This document shows, piece after piece, positions 8,947 to 17,828 of a stretch of 64,000 bases of DNA. Within the stretch, counting starts at the first letter, position 1, and the number at the start of each line of letters is the position of its first letter. Source of the stretch: Streptomyces sp. V4I2 (GTDB taxonomy: Bacteria > Actinomycetota > Actinomycetes > Streptomycetales > Streptomycetaceae); NCBI RefSeq assembly GCF_030817655.1, contig NZ_JAUSZM010000003.1, positions 1,736,001-1,800,000 on the forward strand, read 5' to 3'. Both the position numbers and the translations under genes were made by a program. The notes under the pieces were generated by a model. The model was not told the origin of the DNA, made no database searches, and worked only from the letters and a program-made list of their open reading frames with translations.

Positions 8947-11514
8947 GTGCTGAAGGCGACGCTCCGCAGCTTCCTCGCCCACAAGGGACGGCTGCTGCTC
9001 TCCGCGCTGGCCGTCGTCCTGTCCGTGGCCTTCGTCGCGGGCAGCCTGATCTTCTCCGACACGCTCAGCCGGACCTTCGACCGGCTCTTCGCCACGACCG
9101 CGCCCGACGTCACCGTCAGCCCGAAGGAGACCCTCGACGAGGCCGTGCCGTCCGGCATGACGGCCACCCTGCCGGCCGAACTCGCGGCCCGGGTGGCCGC
9201 CATCGACGGGGTGGCCGCCGCCCGCTCGGACGCCGAGGTCGAGAACATCACCGTCGTCGACGACGAGAACGAGACCGTCGGGCCGACCACCGGCGCCCCC
9301 ACCATCGGCACCGACTGGAACCCTGACGAACGCAGCCCGGTCGAGCTCACTTCAGGACACGCCCCGCGCGGACCGGCCGAGGCGATGCTCGACTCGGAGA
9401 CCGCCGACCGCAAGGACGTGAGAATCGGCGACACGCTCAGCGTGATCGCGGGCCCGGGCTCCTTCAAGGTCGAGGTCGTCGGCATCGCCACCTTCACCAC
9501 CACCAACCCCGGCGCCGCGCTGCTCTTCCTCGACCCCGAGACCGCGCGGGAGAAGCTGCTGGGCGACGCGAAGGCCGCGACCAGCATCTCGGTCGACGCC
9601 GACGAGGGCGTCAGCGACGCTCAGCTGAAGCAGCGCGTGACCGCCGCGCTCGGCGCGGACGCCTACGACTACCGGACCGCCGACGAGCAGGCCGAGTCGG
9701 ACGTCGAACAGCTCGGCGGATTCCTCGACATCATCAAGTACGTCATGCTCGGCTTCGCCGGCATCGCCACGCTGGTGGGCATTTTCCTCATCGTCAACAC
9801 CTTCTCGATGCTGATCGCGCAGCGCACCCGCGAGCTGGGCCTGCTGCGCGCACTGGGCGCCGACCGGCGCCAGGTGCGCCGCTCGGTCCTCACCGAGGCG
9901 CTGCTGCTCGGCCTGGTCGGCTCCACCCTGGGCCTGGCCACCGGCATCGGGCTCGCGGCCGGGCTGATCGAGCTGATGAACGCGCTCGGCATGAACATCA
10001 AGTCCAGCGAGATGGTGATCGGCTGGGGCACGCCGGTGGCGGCGTACGTCGTCGGTGTCGGCGTCACCTTCGTCGCGGCCTACCTCCCGGCCCGGCGCGC
10101 GGCGGGCGTCTCGCCGATGGCGGCCCTCGCGGACGCCGAGATCGCCGGGATCGGCCGGCCGCTGCGGACGCGGGCGATCGTCGGCGGTGTCGTCGCGGCA
10201 CTCGGCGCGGCCGCGCTCGTCGGCTGCGTCACCGCGTCCGAGACCGGTTCCGCGGCCTCCCTGCTGGGCCTCGGCATCATCCTCACCCTTCTCGCCACCG
10301 TGATCGCGGGCCCGCTGCTGGTGCGGCCGGTGATCCGGGTGCTCGGCGGCGCCTTCCCGGCGCTGTTCGGGTCCGTCGGCCGGATGAGCCAGCGCAACGC
10401 CCTGCGCAATCCCCGCCGCACGGGCGCCACCGCGGCCGCGCTGATGGTGGGCCTGGCACTGGTGGGCGGGATGTCGGTGGCGAGCGCCTCGATGAGCGAG
10501 TCCTTCGACCAGCAGATCGACGAGACGCTGGGCGCCGACTTCGTCGTGCAGAACGGCAACTTCCTGCCCTTCCCGCAGGAGGTCACCGAGGCGGTGCGGG
10601 ACACGCCGGGCGCGGGGCTCGTCGTACGGTCGCGGCTCACCCCGGTCGCGGTACGACTGCCGGACGGCGACCGGGTCGAGACGACCGCCGCGGCCTACGA
10701 CCCGCAGCTCGACGAGGTCGCCACCATCACGTACGCGCAGGGCGACACCGAGGACGCGCTCGCGGGCGGGAACCTCGCCATGGACCTGGACTTCGCGCGG
10801 GACCACGGCGTCCGGGTCGGCAGTACGGTCCCCGTCGAGTTCCAGGGTGGACGCACCACCGAACTGACGGTCGGCGCCCTCACCGACCAGGACGCCGCCG
10901 AGGGGTTCGGTACCCAGGGCGGTCTGTACTTCGGCCTGGACACCCTGGAGGAGTTCGCGCCGGGTGGCCAGGACTCCGCGCTGTACGTGAACGCCGGCTC
11001 CGGACTGAGCGCCGACGAGCTGCGCGACAACCTGGAGCGGACGCTCGACCCGTACCCGCAGGTGCAGGTGCGCGACCTGGCCGACTACAAGGAACTGGTC
11101 CACGACCAGATCGCGGTCCTGCTCTACCTCGTCTACGCGCTGCTGGGGCTGGCCATCGTCATCGCGGTCCTCGGCGTGGTCAACACCCTTGCTCTGTCGG
11201 TCGTGGAGCGGACCCGCGAGATCGGTCTGCTGCGGGCCATCGGGCTCGCCCGGCGTCAGCTGCGCCGGATGATCCGGCTGGAGTCGGTGGTGATCGCGGT
11301 GTTCGGCGCCGTCCTGGGGCTCGCGCTGGGGCTGGTGTGGGGCGTATGCACCCAGCAGGTGCTGGCGTTGCAGGGCATGAACGCGCTCGCGATCCCCTGG
11401 GGCACGATCGTCGCGGTCGTCGTCGGCTCGGCGGTGGTGGGTGTCGTGGCGGCGCTGCTGCCCGCGTTGCGTGCATCCCGCATGAATGTGCTGGCGGCCA
11501 TCGCGCACGAGTGA
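8947..11514 (+). CDS. FtsX-like ABC transporter permease, two FtsX domains
   Basis: 855-residue membrane protein starting at GTG 8947. An N-terminal helix (residues ~15-40) is followed by a large extracytoplasmic domain, a first FtsX module (TM helices ~260-400 with RTRELGLLRALGADRRQVRR), a middle membrane segment, a second outside domain and a second FtsX module near the end (ERTREIGLLRAIGLARRQLR). The duplicated coupling motif matches MacB-like permeases with two FtsX domains. It forms a complex with the preceding ATPase. The substrate is unknown. Confidence 0.9.
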   Translation: MLKATLRSFLAHKGRLLLSALAVVLSVAFVAGSLIFSDTLSRTFDRLFATTAPDVTVSPKETLDEAVPSGMTATLPAELAARVAAIDGVAAARSDAEVENITVVDDENETVGPTTGAPTIGTDWNPDERSPVELTSGHAPRGPAEAMLDSETADRKDVRIGDTLSVIAGPGSFKVEVVGIATFTTTNPGAALLFLDPETAREKLLGDAKAATSISVDADEGVSDAQLKQRVTAALGADAYDYRTADEQAESDVEQLGGFLDIIKYVMLGFAGIATLVGIFLIVNTFSMLIAQRTRELGLLRALGADRRQVRRSVLTEALLLGLVGSTLGLATGIGLAAGLIELMNALGMNIKSSEMVIGWGTPVAAYVVGVGVTFVAAYLPARRAAGVSPMAALADAEIAGIGRPLRTRAIVGGVVAALGAAALVGCVTASETGSAASLLGLGIILTLLATVIAGPLLVRPVIRVLGGAFPALFGSVGRMSQRNALRNPRRTGATAAALMVGLALVGGMSVASASMSESFDQQIDETLGADFVVQNGNFLPFPQEVTEAVRDTPGAGLVVRSRLTPVAVRLPDGDRVETTAAAYDPQLDEVATITYAQGDTEDALAGGNLAMDLDFARDHGVRVGSTVPVEFQGGRTTELTVGALTDQDAAEGFGTQGGLYFGLDTLEEFAPGGQDSALYVNAGSGLSADELRDNLERTLDPYPQVQVRDLADYKELVHDQIAVLLYLVYALLGLAIVIAVLGVVNTLALSVVERTREIGLLRAIGLARRQLRRMIRLESVVIAVFGAVLGLALGLVWGVCTQQVLALQGMNALAIPWGTIVAVVVGSAVVGVVAALLPALRASRMNVLAAIAHE

Positions 11515-11560
11515 TGGAATCCGGACGGGTACTCAAGTCGCCTACTGCTGAGGAGAGTTC

Positions 11561-12445
11561 ATGTCCCGTCCGTTCCGTTTCGGTGCCAACATGATCGTCC
11601 CCGCGCCCGCCGAGGAGTGGCGGGCCAAGTGCCGCCGGGCCGAGGAGCTGGGCTACGACGTGATCCTGGTCCCCGACCATCTCGGCATGGTCGCGCCCTT
11701 CCCGGCGCTGGTCGCGGCGGCGGAGGCGACCGCGCGGCCGCGGCTGGGCACCTTCGTGCTCAACGCCGGTTTCTGGAACCCGGCGTTACTGGCCCGCGAG
11801 GTCGCCACCACCGACGCGCTGACCGGCGGGCGGCTGGAACTGGGTCTCGGTACCGGATACGTACAGGCCGAACACGACACGGCCCGCCTTCCGTACGGCT
11901 CGCCGGGCGAGCGGGTGGACCATCTGCGGCGCACGATCGAGGAGTTGGGGCGACTGCTCTCCTCCCCGGAACACCAACCTCAGCCTGTCCAGAAAGTGCC
12001 GCTCATGGTCGGCGGCAACGGCGACCGCATGCTGCGGCTCACCGCCGAGCACGCCGACATCGCCGCTTTCACCGGCGCGCGCCCGGTGCCGGGGGACACG
12101 GCGGGCAAGATGCTGCCGATCACTCCCGAGGAACTCGACGAGCGCGTGGCCCGGTACCGGGAGCTGGCGAAGGGGCGTGCGGAGCCGGCCGAACTGAACG
12201 TCCTCATCCAGCTGGTGGCGATCACCGACGACCCCGAGGCCGCCGTCCGGCCCCTCGTGGAGCGGGTGCCCGACCTGAGCGTGGAACAGGCCCTGGAGCT
12301 GCCCCTCGTCCTGGCCGGCACGCTGGAGCAGATCACCGCGAAGGTGCTGGCGCAGCGTGAGCGGTACGGCTTCTCGTATCTGACGGTCCTGGAGCCGTAC
12401 ATGGAGGCGTTCGCACCGGTGGTCGCCCGATTGCAGGGCCAATGA
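11561..12445 (+). CDS. LLM-class F420-dependent oxidoreductase
   Basis: 294-residue TIM-barrel oxidoreductase of the luciferase-like monooxygenase family. Typical segments are AEELGYDVILVPDHL, RLGTFVLNAGFWNPALLAREVATTD, GGRLELGLGTGY and VPLMVGGNGDRMLRLTAEHAD. Actinobacterial members with these features usually use F420; substrate and reaction are unknown. An AGGAGAG ribosome-binding site precedes the ATG. Its stop codon lies inside an 18-bp tandem duplication. Confidence 0.85.
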   Translation: MSRPFRFGANMIVPAPAEEWRAKCRRAEELGYDVILVPDHLGMVAPFPALVAAAEATARPRLGTFVLNAGFWNPALLAREVATTDALTGGRLELGLGTGYVQAEHDTARLPYGSPGERVDHLRRTIEELGRLLSSPEHQPQPVQKVPLMVGGNGDRMLRLTAEHADIAAFTGARPVPGDTAGKMLPITPEELDERVARYRELAKGRAEPAELNVLIQLVAITDDPEAAVRPLVERVPDLSVEQALELPLVLAGTLEQITAKVLAQRERYGFSYLTVLEPYMEAFAPVVARLQGQ

Positions 12446-12466
12446 CCGTTGCAGGGCCGATGACCG
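12431..12466 (+). repeat. 18-bp tandem duplication across a stop codon
   Basis: Two copies of an 18-bp unit (12431-12448 and 12449-12466) differ at one base and span the end of the LLM oxidoreductase gene. The second copy is non-coding spacer before the GNAT gene. Confidence 0.8.
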
Positions 12467-12520
12467 TCCGGATGCCGGAATTCCGGGTCCCGGTCCGGGC
12501 CGGCGTGATGGGATCGCCGT

Positions 12521-12946
12521 ATGACCGACCTGCGGATACGGGCCGCGACGCCCGACGACCTCGACAGCGTGCTGGCCTTCTGGAAGGTGGCCGCCGAGGG
12601 GACGAGCATCAGCGACGACCGGAGCGGCGTGGAGCGGCTGGTCGCCCGTGACCCCGAGGCGCTGATCCTGGCCGAGCTCGACGGCGAACTCGTCGGCACG
12701 GTGATCGCGGGCTTCGACGGCTGGCGCTGCCATCTGTACCGGCTCGCGGTACACCCGGACCGGCGCCGCCGGGGCATCGGCGGCGCCCTGCTGACGGCCG
12801 CCGAGGAGCGTTTCGTACGGCTGGGCGGGCGCCGTGGGGACGCGATGGTGCTGACGCGCAACGAGACCGCTCACCACGCGTGGCGGGCGGCCGGGTACAC
12901 GCCCGAGGAGAAGTGGCGACGCTGGGTGAAGCCCCTCACGGACTAG
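12521..12946 (+). CDS. GNAT-family N-acetyltransferase
   Basis: 141-residue acetyltransferase. The acetyl-CoA motif A is clear as LYRLAVHPDRRRRGIGGALL (the Arg/Gly-X-Gly pyrophosphate loop), and AEERFVRLGGRR with the C-terminal NETAHHAWRAAGYTPEEKWRRW completes the fold. The acceptor is unknown. Confidence 0.88.
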   Translation: MTDLRIRAATPDDLDSVLAFWKVAAEGTSISDDRSGVERLVARDPEALILAELDGELVGTVIAGFDGWRCHLYRLAVHPDRRRRGIGGALLTAAEERFVRLGGRRGDAMVLTRNETAHHAWRAAGYTPEEKWRRWVKPLTD

Positions 12947-12975
12947 GGAACCTGCCACCGAACATACTCTTTTGC

Positions 12976-12996
12976 CCATCCTTTACTATTGGATGG
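12976..12996. promoter_or_regulatory. AT-rich hairpin in the leader of the CNNM-type operon
   Basis: CCATCC (12976-12981) pairs with GGATGG (12991-12996) over a 9-nt loop inside an unusually AT-rich patch. A 12-bp perfect palindrome CGCCCATGGGCG follows at 13029-13040. Both sit in the 161-bp gap before the operon at 13108. It could end the GNAT transcript or belong to the promoter or leader; I cannot assign a known riboswitch. Confidence 0.3.
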
Positions 12997-13107
12997 CCAC
13001 TCGGTCCTCCATGAAAGGTGTGAGCGTCCGCCCATGGGCGAGCCTCCCAGTACGAGACATCGCGCGATCCTCCCTGCCCTGCCCGACCATGGGACGGAGG
13101 TGACCCG

Positions 13108-14442
13108 ATGACGGAAGTGCTTCTGCTGCTGGTGGCGATCCTGCTCTCGCTGATCTGTGGTGCCTTCGTCGCCGCGGAGTTCTCGCTGACCACCGTCGAC
13201 CGCGGCGAGTTGGAGCGCGCGGTCGAGCGCGGCGAGCGGGGCGCGGCCGGGGCCCTGAAGGCCGTACGCAGCCTGACCTTCCAGCTCTCCGGCGCGCAGC
13301 TCGGCATCACGGTCACCAACCTGGTGGTCGGCATGCTCTCCGAGCCGTCGATCGCCGCGCTGATCGCGGGCCCGCTGGAATCGGCCGGCGTCTCCCGCTC
13401 CACGGCGAGCTCCCTGGCCCTGGTGCTCGGTACGGCCCTGTCGACGGTGTTCCTGATGGTCGTCGGCGAGCTGGTGCCGAAGAACTGGGCGATCTCCTCG
13501 CCGCTGGCCGTGGCCAAGCGGGTGGGCAACGCGCAGCGCTGGTTCAGCGCCGCGTTCCGCCCCTTCATCACCCACCTCAACAACACCGCCAACCGCGCGG
13601 TGCGCCTCTTCGGCCTGGAGCCCGCCGAGGAGCTGGCCTCGGCGCGCGGGCCGCAGGAGCTGGCCGCGCTGGCCCGGCACTCCGCGCGGGAGGGCGCCCT
13701 GGAGGCGGACACCGCCGAGCTGTTCGTACGGACGCTGAACCTCGCCGACCTGACCGCGGAGAACGTGATGACGCCGCGCGTGCAGGTCATCGCCCTGGAC
13801 GTGCAGGCGACCTGCGAGGACGTGGCGAACGCGACCCGGGCGACCGGCCTGTCCCGGTTCCCGGTCTACCGCGGCAACCTCGACTCGGTCGTGGGCACCG
13901 CGCACATCAAGGACGTCCTGGCGGTGCCCGCCGAGCTCCGCACCCGCGTGTCCGTGTCCGAGCTGATGCGCGAGCCGCTCCTGGTCCCGGAGTCCCTCAC
14001 CGTCGACCGGCTCCTGGACCGGCTGTCCGGCAAGCGCACGATGGCCGTGGTCATCGACGAGTACGGCGGCACGGCGGGCGTGGCCACGCTGGAGGACATC
14101 GTCGAGGAGGTCGTCGGCGAGGTGCGGGACGAGCACGACCCGCACGAGACGCCCGACCTGGCCCGGGCCGGAACCGACGAGGAGGGCCGCGCCCTGTACT
14201 CCGCGGACGGCTCCACCCGCACCGACCAGCTCGCCCGCGTCGGCCTCAGGGCCCCCGAGGGGCCGTACGAGACCCTGGCCGGCCTCGTCGCGACGGAGCT
14301 CGGCCGCATCCCCGCCGTCGAGGACCGGGTCGAGGTCGCGGGCTGGCTGCTGGACGTGGTGGACGCGTCGGGCCGCAGGGCCGCGCGGCTGCTGCTGCAC
14401 GCACCGCTGCATGAAGGGATCACGGAGGTGGAGGGCAAGTGA
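13108..14442 (+). CDS. CNNM/CorC-type membrane protein with DUF21, CBS pair and CorC_HlyC domain
   Basis: 444-residue protein of the 'hemolysin-like' family, linked in other species to Mg2+/Co2+ handling. The N-terminal ~190 residues form the DUF21 membrane domain (LLLLVAILLSLICGAFVAAE, ITVTNLVVGM, VVGELVPKNWAISSP). Two CBS repeats follow (ENVMTPRVQVIAL, SRFPVYRGNLDSVVG, VVIDEYGGTAGVATLEDIVE), then a CorC_HlyC domain near the C-terminus. A strong GGAGGTGA site at 13096-13103 marks the ATG. It overlaps the next, related gene by 4 bp, so the pair may act as a heteromer. Confidence 0.9.
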   Translation: MTEVLLLLVAILLSLICGAFVAAEFSLTTVDRGELERAVERGERGAAGALKAVRSLTFQLSGAQLGITVTNLVVGMLSEPSIAALIAGPLESAGVSRSTASSLALVLGTALSTVFLMVVGELVPKNWAISSPLAVAKRVGNAQRWFSAAFRPFITHLNNTANRAVRLFGLEPAEELASARGPQELAALARHSAREGALEADTAELFVRTLNLADLTAENVMTPRVQVIALDVQATCEDVANATRATGLSRFPVYRGNLDSVVGTAHIKDVLAVPAELRTRVSVSELMREPLLVPESLTVDRLLDRLSGKRTMAVVIDEYGGTAGVATLEDIVEEVVGEVRDEHDPHETPDLARAGTDEEGRALYSADGSTRTDQLARVGLRAPEGPYETLAGLVATELGRIPAVEDRVEVAGWLLDVVDASGRRAARLLLHAPLHEGITEVEGK

Positions 14443-15452
14443 CCGCCGTTCAGTTGCTGATCGGTCTGGCGACCCTCGTCGTCAACGCCTTCTTCGTGGG
14501 CGCGGAGTTCGCGCTGATCTCCGTACGCCGCAGCCAGATCGAGCCGCATGCCGACCAGGGCGACCGGCGCGCGAAGAGCGTGCTGTGGGGTCTGCAGCAC
14601 GTGTCCGCGCTGATGGCGGCCGCACAACTCGGCATCACGCTGTGCACGCTGATCCTGGGTGTGGTCGCGGAGCCGGCCATCGCGCATCTGCTGGAGCCGG
14701 TGTTCCATGCCATGGGTGTGCCCTCCGGCGCCGGACACGCGGTCTCCTTCGTGATCGCGCTGACCCTGGCGACGTATCTGCACATGCTGCTCGGCGAGAT
14801 GATCCCGAAGAACATCGCGCTCGCGGAGCCGGTGCGCAGCGCGCTGGTGCTCGGCCCGCCGCTGGTCGCCCTGTCCCGGGCGCTGCGACCGGTGATCTTC
14901 ACGATCAACGCCTTCGCCAACACCCTGCTGAAGCTCCTCAGGGTCGAGACCAAGGACGAGGTCGCGGCCACCTTCTCGGACGCCGAGCTGGCCCGGATCG
15001 TGCGGGACTCCGGCGAGGCGGGTCTGATCGACGACCGTGCGCGGGAGCGGCTGCACGACGCGCTGGAACTGGGGCGCCGGCCGGTGCGGGACGTGGTGCT
15101 CCCCCTGGAACGTGTCGTCTACGCGCGCGTGGGCATCACTCCGGAGCAGTTGGAACAGCTCTCGGCCGAGTCCGGGTTCTCCCGCTTCCCGGTGGTGGAC
15201 GACGGGCGCCGCATCGTCGGCTACCTGCATGTGAAGGACGCACTGGACGCCGCTCCGCGGGACGTGCCCTTCCGGGTGCAGGACATGCGGCCCAGCGCCC
15301 GGGTACGGGAGAGCACCCCGCTGGACGACGTCCTGACGGCGATGCGGGGCAGCCGTACGCATCTCGCGGCCGTGCTGGGCTCCGACGGGCGGCTGACCGG
15401 TCTGGTGACCATGGAGGACGTGCTGCGGGAGCTGTTCGCGCAGCGGGCCTGA
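14439..15452 (+). CDS. Second CNNM/CorC-type membrane protein, short form
   Basis: 337-residue relative of the preceding protein starting at GTG 14439 in a GTGA overlap. It has the DUF21 membrane domain (LLIGLATLVVNAFFVGAEFA, LGEMIPKNIALAEP) and a CBS pair (RDVVLPLERVVYARV, SRFPVVDDGRRIVGYLHVKD, GLVTMEDVLRELF) but lacks the C-terminal CorC_HlyC domain. Adjacent long and short copies look like an old tandem duplication kept as a two-subunit system. Confidence 0.9.
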   Translation: MTAVQLLIGLATLVVNAFFVGAEFALISVRRSQIEPHADQGDRRAKSVLWGLQHVSALMAAAQLGITLCTLILGVVAEPAIAHLLEPVFHAMGVPSGAGHAVSFVIALTLATYLHMLLGEMIPKNIALAEPVRSALVLGPPLVALSRALRPVIFTINAFANTLLKLLRVETKDEVAATFSDAELARIVRDSGEAGLIDDRARERLHDALELGRRPVRDVVLPLERVVYARVGITPEQLEQLSAESGFSRFPVVDDGRRIVGYLHVKDALDAAPRDVPFRVQDMRPSARVRESTPLDDVLTAMRGSRTHLAAVLGSDGRLTGLVTMEDVLRELFAQRA

Positions 15453-15520
15453 TCGGTGAGGTGTGGGGGCCCGGGCCGACCGACCGGCGGGTATGGTCCC
15501 GGGTTACCATCTGTGACGCC

Positions 15521-16303
15521 ATGCAGAAGAACCCCACGTACACCAGCCTGGTCGCGGTCGGCGACTCCTTCACCGAGGGCATGTCGGACCTGCTCCCGGA
15601 CGGCACCTACCGCGGCTGGGCCGACCTGCTCGCCGGGCGGATGGCCGCCCACTCCCCCGGCTTCCGGTACGCGAACCTCGCGGTGCGGGGCAAGCTGATC
15701 GGGCAGATCGTCGCCGAGCAGATCGACGTGGCGGCGGTCATGCGGGCCGACGTGGTCACGCTGGTCGGCGGGCTCAACGACACGCTCCGGCCCAAGTGCG
15801 ACATGGGGCGGGTGCGCGCGCTGCTGACGGAGGCCGTGGAGCGGCTCGCCCCGTCCTGCGAGCAGCTGGTGCTGATGCGCAGCCCGGGGCGCCAGGGCCC
15901 GGTCCTGGAGCGTTTCCGGCCACGCATGGAGGAGCTGTTCGAGTGCATCGACGGCCTCGCCGAGAAGCACGGCGCGCTGGTGGTCGACCTGTACGGGGCG
16001 CCGTCGCTCGGCGATCCCCGGATGTGGGACGTGGACCGGCTGCACCTGAGCGGCGAGGGACACCGGCGGGTCGCGGAGGCGGTGTGGCAGGGGCTCGGCT
16101 ACGAGCCCGAGGACACCGAGTGGCGCACACCGCTGCCCCTCACACCACCGCCGGGCTGGGCCGCCCGCCGGGTCGCGGACGCCCGCTTCGCCCGCCAGTA
16201 CCTCCTCCCGTGGATCGGCCGCCGCCTGACGGGCCGCTCCTCGGGCGACGGACTCCCGCCGAAGCGGCCGGACCTGTCGCCGTATGAGGGCCCCGCGGAG
16301 TAA
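15521..16303 (+). CDS. SGNH/GDSL-family hydrolase
   Basis: 260-residue esterase/lipase-like enzyme with no signal peptide. Block I is VAVGDSFTEGM with the catalytic Ser, block II has the Gly in ANLAVRGK, block III is VTLVGGLND with the oxyanion Asn, and block V is WDVDRLHLSGEGHRRVAEA with the Asp/His pair. The ATG at 15521 is used; a GTG 8 bp earlier is out of frame. A TATGGT at 15492 may be a -10 box. A clear relative lies at 46279-47085, sharing the N-terminal blocks and the C-terminal SSGDG-PPKRP tail. Confidence 0.85.
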   Translation: MQKNPTYTSLVAVGDSFTEGMSDLLPDGTYRGWADLLAGRMAAHSPGFRYANLAVRGKLIGQIVAEQIDVAAVMRADVVTLVGGLNDTLRPKCDMGRVRALLTEAVERLAPSCEQLVLMRSPGRQGPVLERFRPRMEELFECIDGLAEKHGALVVDLYGAPSLGDPRMWDVDRLHLSGEGHRRVAEAVWQGLGYEPEDTEWRTPLPLTPPPGWAARRVADARFARQYLLPWIGRRLTGRSSGDGLPPKRPDLSPYEGPAE

Positions 16304-16309
16304 CCCGCC

Positions 16310-16618
16310 GTGGCCACGCGGGTGATCAACGTCAGCTGGCAGAAGGCCTACCGAGCCTCTCTGCTCGGCACGAGGAAGCCCGGCGCGCCCGCGTACCTCT
16401 ACCACGGCACGGCGGACACCATCGTCCCGATCGCCCAGGGAGACATGCTCTACCACGACTGGTGCGCTCAGGGAGCCTCGGTGCAGTACGTGGCCCTCCC
16501 CGGCCTCGAGCACATCTCCGGGTTCATCGCCGGGGCGCCGGCCGGCGTCCAGTGGCTGGCCGACCGCCTCGCGGGCAAGCAGGCCGTCGCCGGCTGCCAC
16601 GAAGTGAGCCTTCCCTGA
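16310..16618 (+). pseudogene. C-terminal fragment of a secretory lipase
   Basis: The 102 codons match only the last third of the LIP-type secretory lipases: the Asp region AYLYHGTADTIVPIAQGDML and the His region LPGLEHISGFIAGAPAGVQW. The nucleophile Ser half and any signal peptide are missing, and the reading frame begins only 6 bp after the preceding gene. It is most likely a decayed remnant, possibly still translated from GTG 16310. Confidence 0.7.
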
Positions 16619-16639
16619 TCCGCCGGTCCTTCCACACCT

Positions 16640-16660
16640 CGGCTTCCCCTCAGGAAGCCG
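16640..16660. terminator. Hairpin between the lipase remnant and the TetR gene
   Basis: Perfect 8-bp arms CGGCTTCC and GGAAGCCG enclose a 5-nt loop that contains the TetR stop codon. It serves converging reading frames and has no T-run; a bidirectional terminator is the likely role. Confidence 0.45.
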
Positions 16661-17360
16661 GGGTCGAGGGCGGTTCGCCGGGGGCCGCGGCGTCGGCCAG
16701 ACAGGAGCGAACGATCTTCAGCACCGCACCCTCGGGATCGGCGAGCCCCGGCGCGGTCCCCGGGCGGGTGAGCAGGCCGCCGAGCACCATGTCGACGAGA
16801 CTGGCGCCGACCTCCTCGGCCGTGTGCGGTCCGGACGGGTCGAACCAGGTCCAGGCCCATTGGGCGGAGCCCATCATCAGCAGGCTCTGGAGGTTGGGGT
16901 CACCCTCGCGGAACTGGCCGCTTTCCGTTCCCTTGCGCAGGATGCCTCGTACAAGCCCCAGGTACTCCCCGCGCAGGCGTACGCCCTCGCTCATCGTCTC
17001 GTGGTCCGCGAGCCTGGCGATCTCCCGTTGGAAGGCCACCGTGGCGTCACGGTCATGTTCCTGGTACAGCACGAAGGCGAACAGCATCCCCGCGAGCTGC
17101 TCCGGCGGCGAGGACAGCCGGTTCACGATCAGATACGCCTCGGCGAGCCTGCGGCGCATGTAGGACTCGTGCAGCGCGGCGAGCAGCCGGTCCTTCGTGC
17201 CGTAGTGGTGGACGATGGTGCCCTTGGAGATGCCCAGTTCCGCCGCGATGTCGCTGAAGTTGGTGCCGTCGTAGCCGGACTGGGCGACTCGGCGCGTGAA
17301 CGACTCCAGGATGTGGCCCGACCTGCCCGGGGCGCCCGCACCCGCGCGCCTAGCAGCCAT
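16650..17360 (-). CDS. TetR-family repressor of the catabolic regulon
   Basis: 236-residue regulator. The N-terminal helix-turn-helix is FSDIAAELGISKGTIVHHYG followed by TKDRLLAALHESY, and the remainder is a helical ligand-binding domain. The ATG at 17360 is chosen over one 21 bp upstream because CGGAGGG lies 7 bp before it. A palindrome at 17412-17435, sharing the left half-site GACCGTACG with three other sites in the window, lies 52 bp upstream, so it probably represses itself and three more promoters at 21788, 29464 and 35492. The likely inducer is an acyl-CoA or other intermediate of the pathway; this is inference. Confidence 0.88.
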   Translation of the reverse strand: MAARRAGAGAPGRSGHILESFTRRVAQSGYDGTNFSDIAAELGISKGTIVHHYGTKDRLLAALHESYMRRRLAEAYLIVNRLSSPPEQLAGMLFAFVLYQEHDRDATVAFQREIARLADHETMSEGVRLRGEYLGLVRGILRKGTESGQFREGDPNLQSLLMMGSAQWAWTWFDPSGPHTAEEVGASLVDMVLGGLLTRPGTAPGLADPEGAVLKIVRSCLADAAAPGEPPSTPAS

Positions 17361-17411
17361 TTCAGGTCCCTCCGTGGTCACGACGACGAACGCTCCCCAC
17401 CTTATCGCGTC

Positions 17412-17435
17412 GACTGACCGTACGAGCGACCAGTC
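17412..17435. promoter_or_regulatory. TetR operator site 1 (autoregulatory)
   Basis: GACTG and CAGTC form the outer arms around TGACCGTACGAGCGACCA. The left half equals the other three sites, while the right half is weaker (CGACCA instead of CGGTCA). It lies upstream of the TetR gene and overlaps the stop codon of the DUF35 gene. Confidence 0.65.
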
Positions 17436-17817
17436 AGGCGGACACGGTGAACGCGGGGAACGGCTCGCCGTGATCCGGGCGCAGGATCGTCAGGACCAGT
17501 GCCGTCCCCGGTGGCGGGGCGGCGGGAGCGCCCAGGACCGGTGCGTGCAGCCAGGGCCCTTCAGCGAGTTCGACCAGGGCCTGGACCGTGGCGCTCCCGG
17601 CGTCACCCGGGGTCGACACCGCGGCCACGACCCGCGCGGTGCCCATGGCCTCGACCCATCGCAGGTCCCGTGACTCACAGGCCGTGCACGCTTCGGCGTC
17701 GGGGCGACAGTTGTGGCCGCACGCGTCGCAGCGGCGGATCAGCAGCAAGCCCTCCATGAGCCCTTCGAACCACGCCGCGGATGCCGCGTCCCGTCGGGCG
17801 ATGATGTGCGCGGTCAT
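17434..17817 (-). CDS. DUF35/OB-fold zinc-ribbon partner of the thiolase-like protein
   Basis: 127-residue protein with a rubredoxin-like zinc ribbon (C30, C33, C44, C47) followed by an OB-fold (residues ~55-127). DUF35 proteins pair with thiolase-like lipid-transfer proteins; in steroid side-chain degradation the Ltp2-DUF35 complex cleaves a beta-hydroxy-CoA thioester by retro-aldol reaction, with DUF35 helping to bind the acyl-CoA. The gene lies 11 bp after the thiolase-like gene, so they are almost certainly co-translated. A GGAG site precedes the ATG at 17817. Confidence 0.85.
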   Translation of the reverse strand: MTAHIIARRDAASAAWFEGLMEGLLLIRRCDACGHNCRPDAEACTACESRDLRWVEAMGTARVVAAVSTPGDAGSATVQALVELAEGPWLHAPVLGAPAAPPPGTALVLTILRPDHGEPFPAFTVSA

Positions 17818-17828
17818 GGAAAGCTCCT

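Noticed and set aside
9352..11508. 718-codon minus-strand frame opposite the FtsX permease
   Set aside because: The plus strand has clear FtsX motifs and membrane helices; this frame has none.
12950..13107. Possible riboswitch before the CNNM-type genes
   Set aside because: There are hairpins but I cannot match an M-box, Mn or c-di-AMP aptamer consensus, so only the hairpin is recorded.
16310..16618. Intact small lipase gene
   Set aside because: It lacks the nucleophile half and signal peptide of the family, so it is annotated as a remnant.
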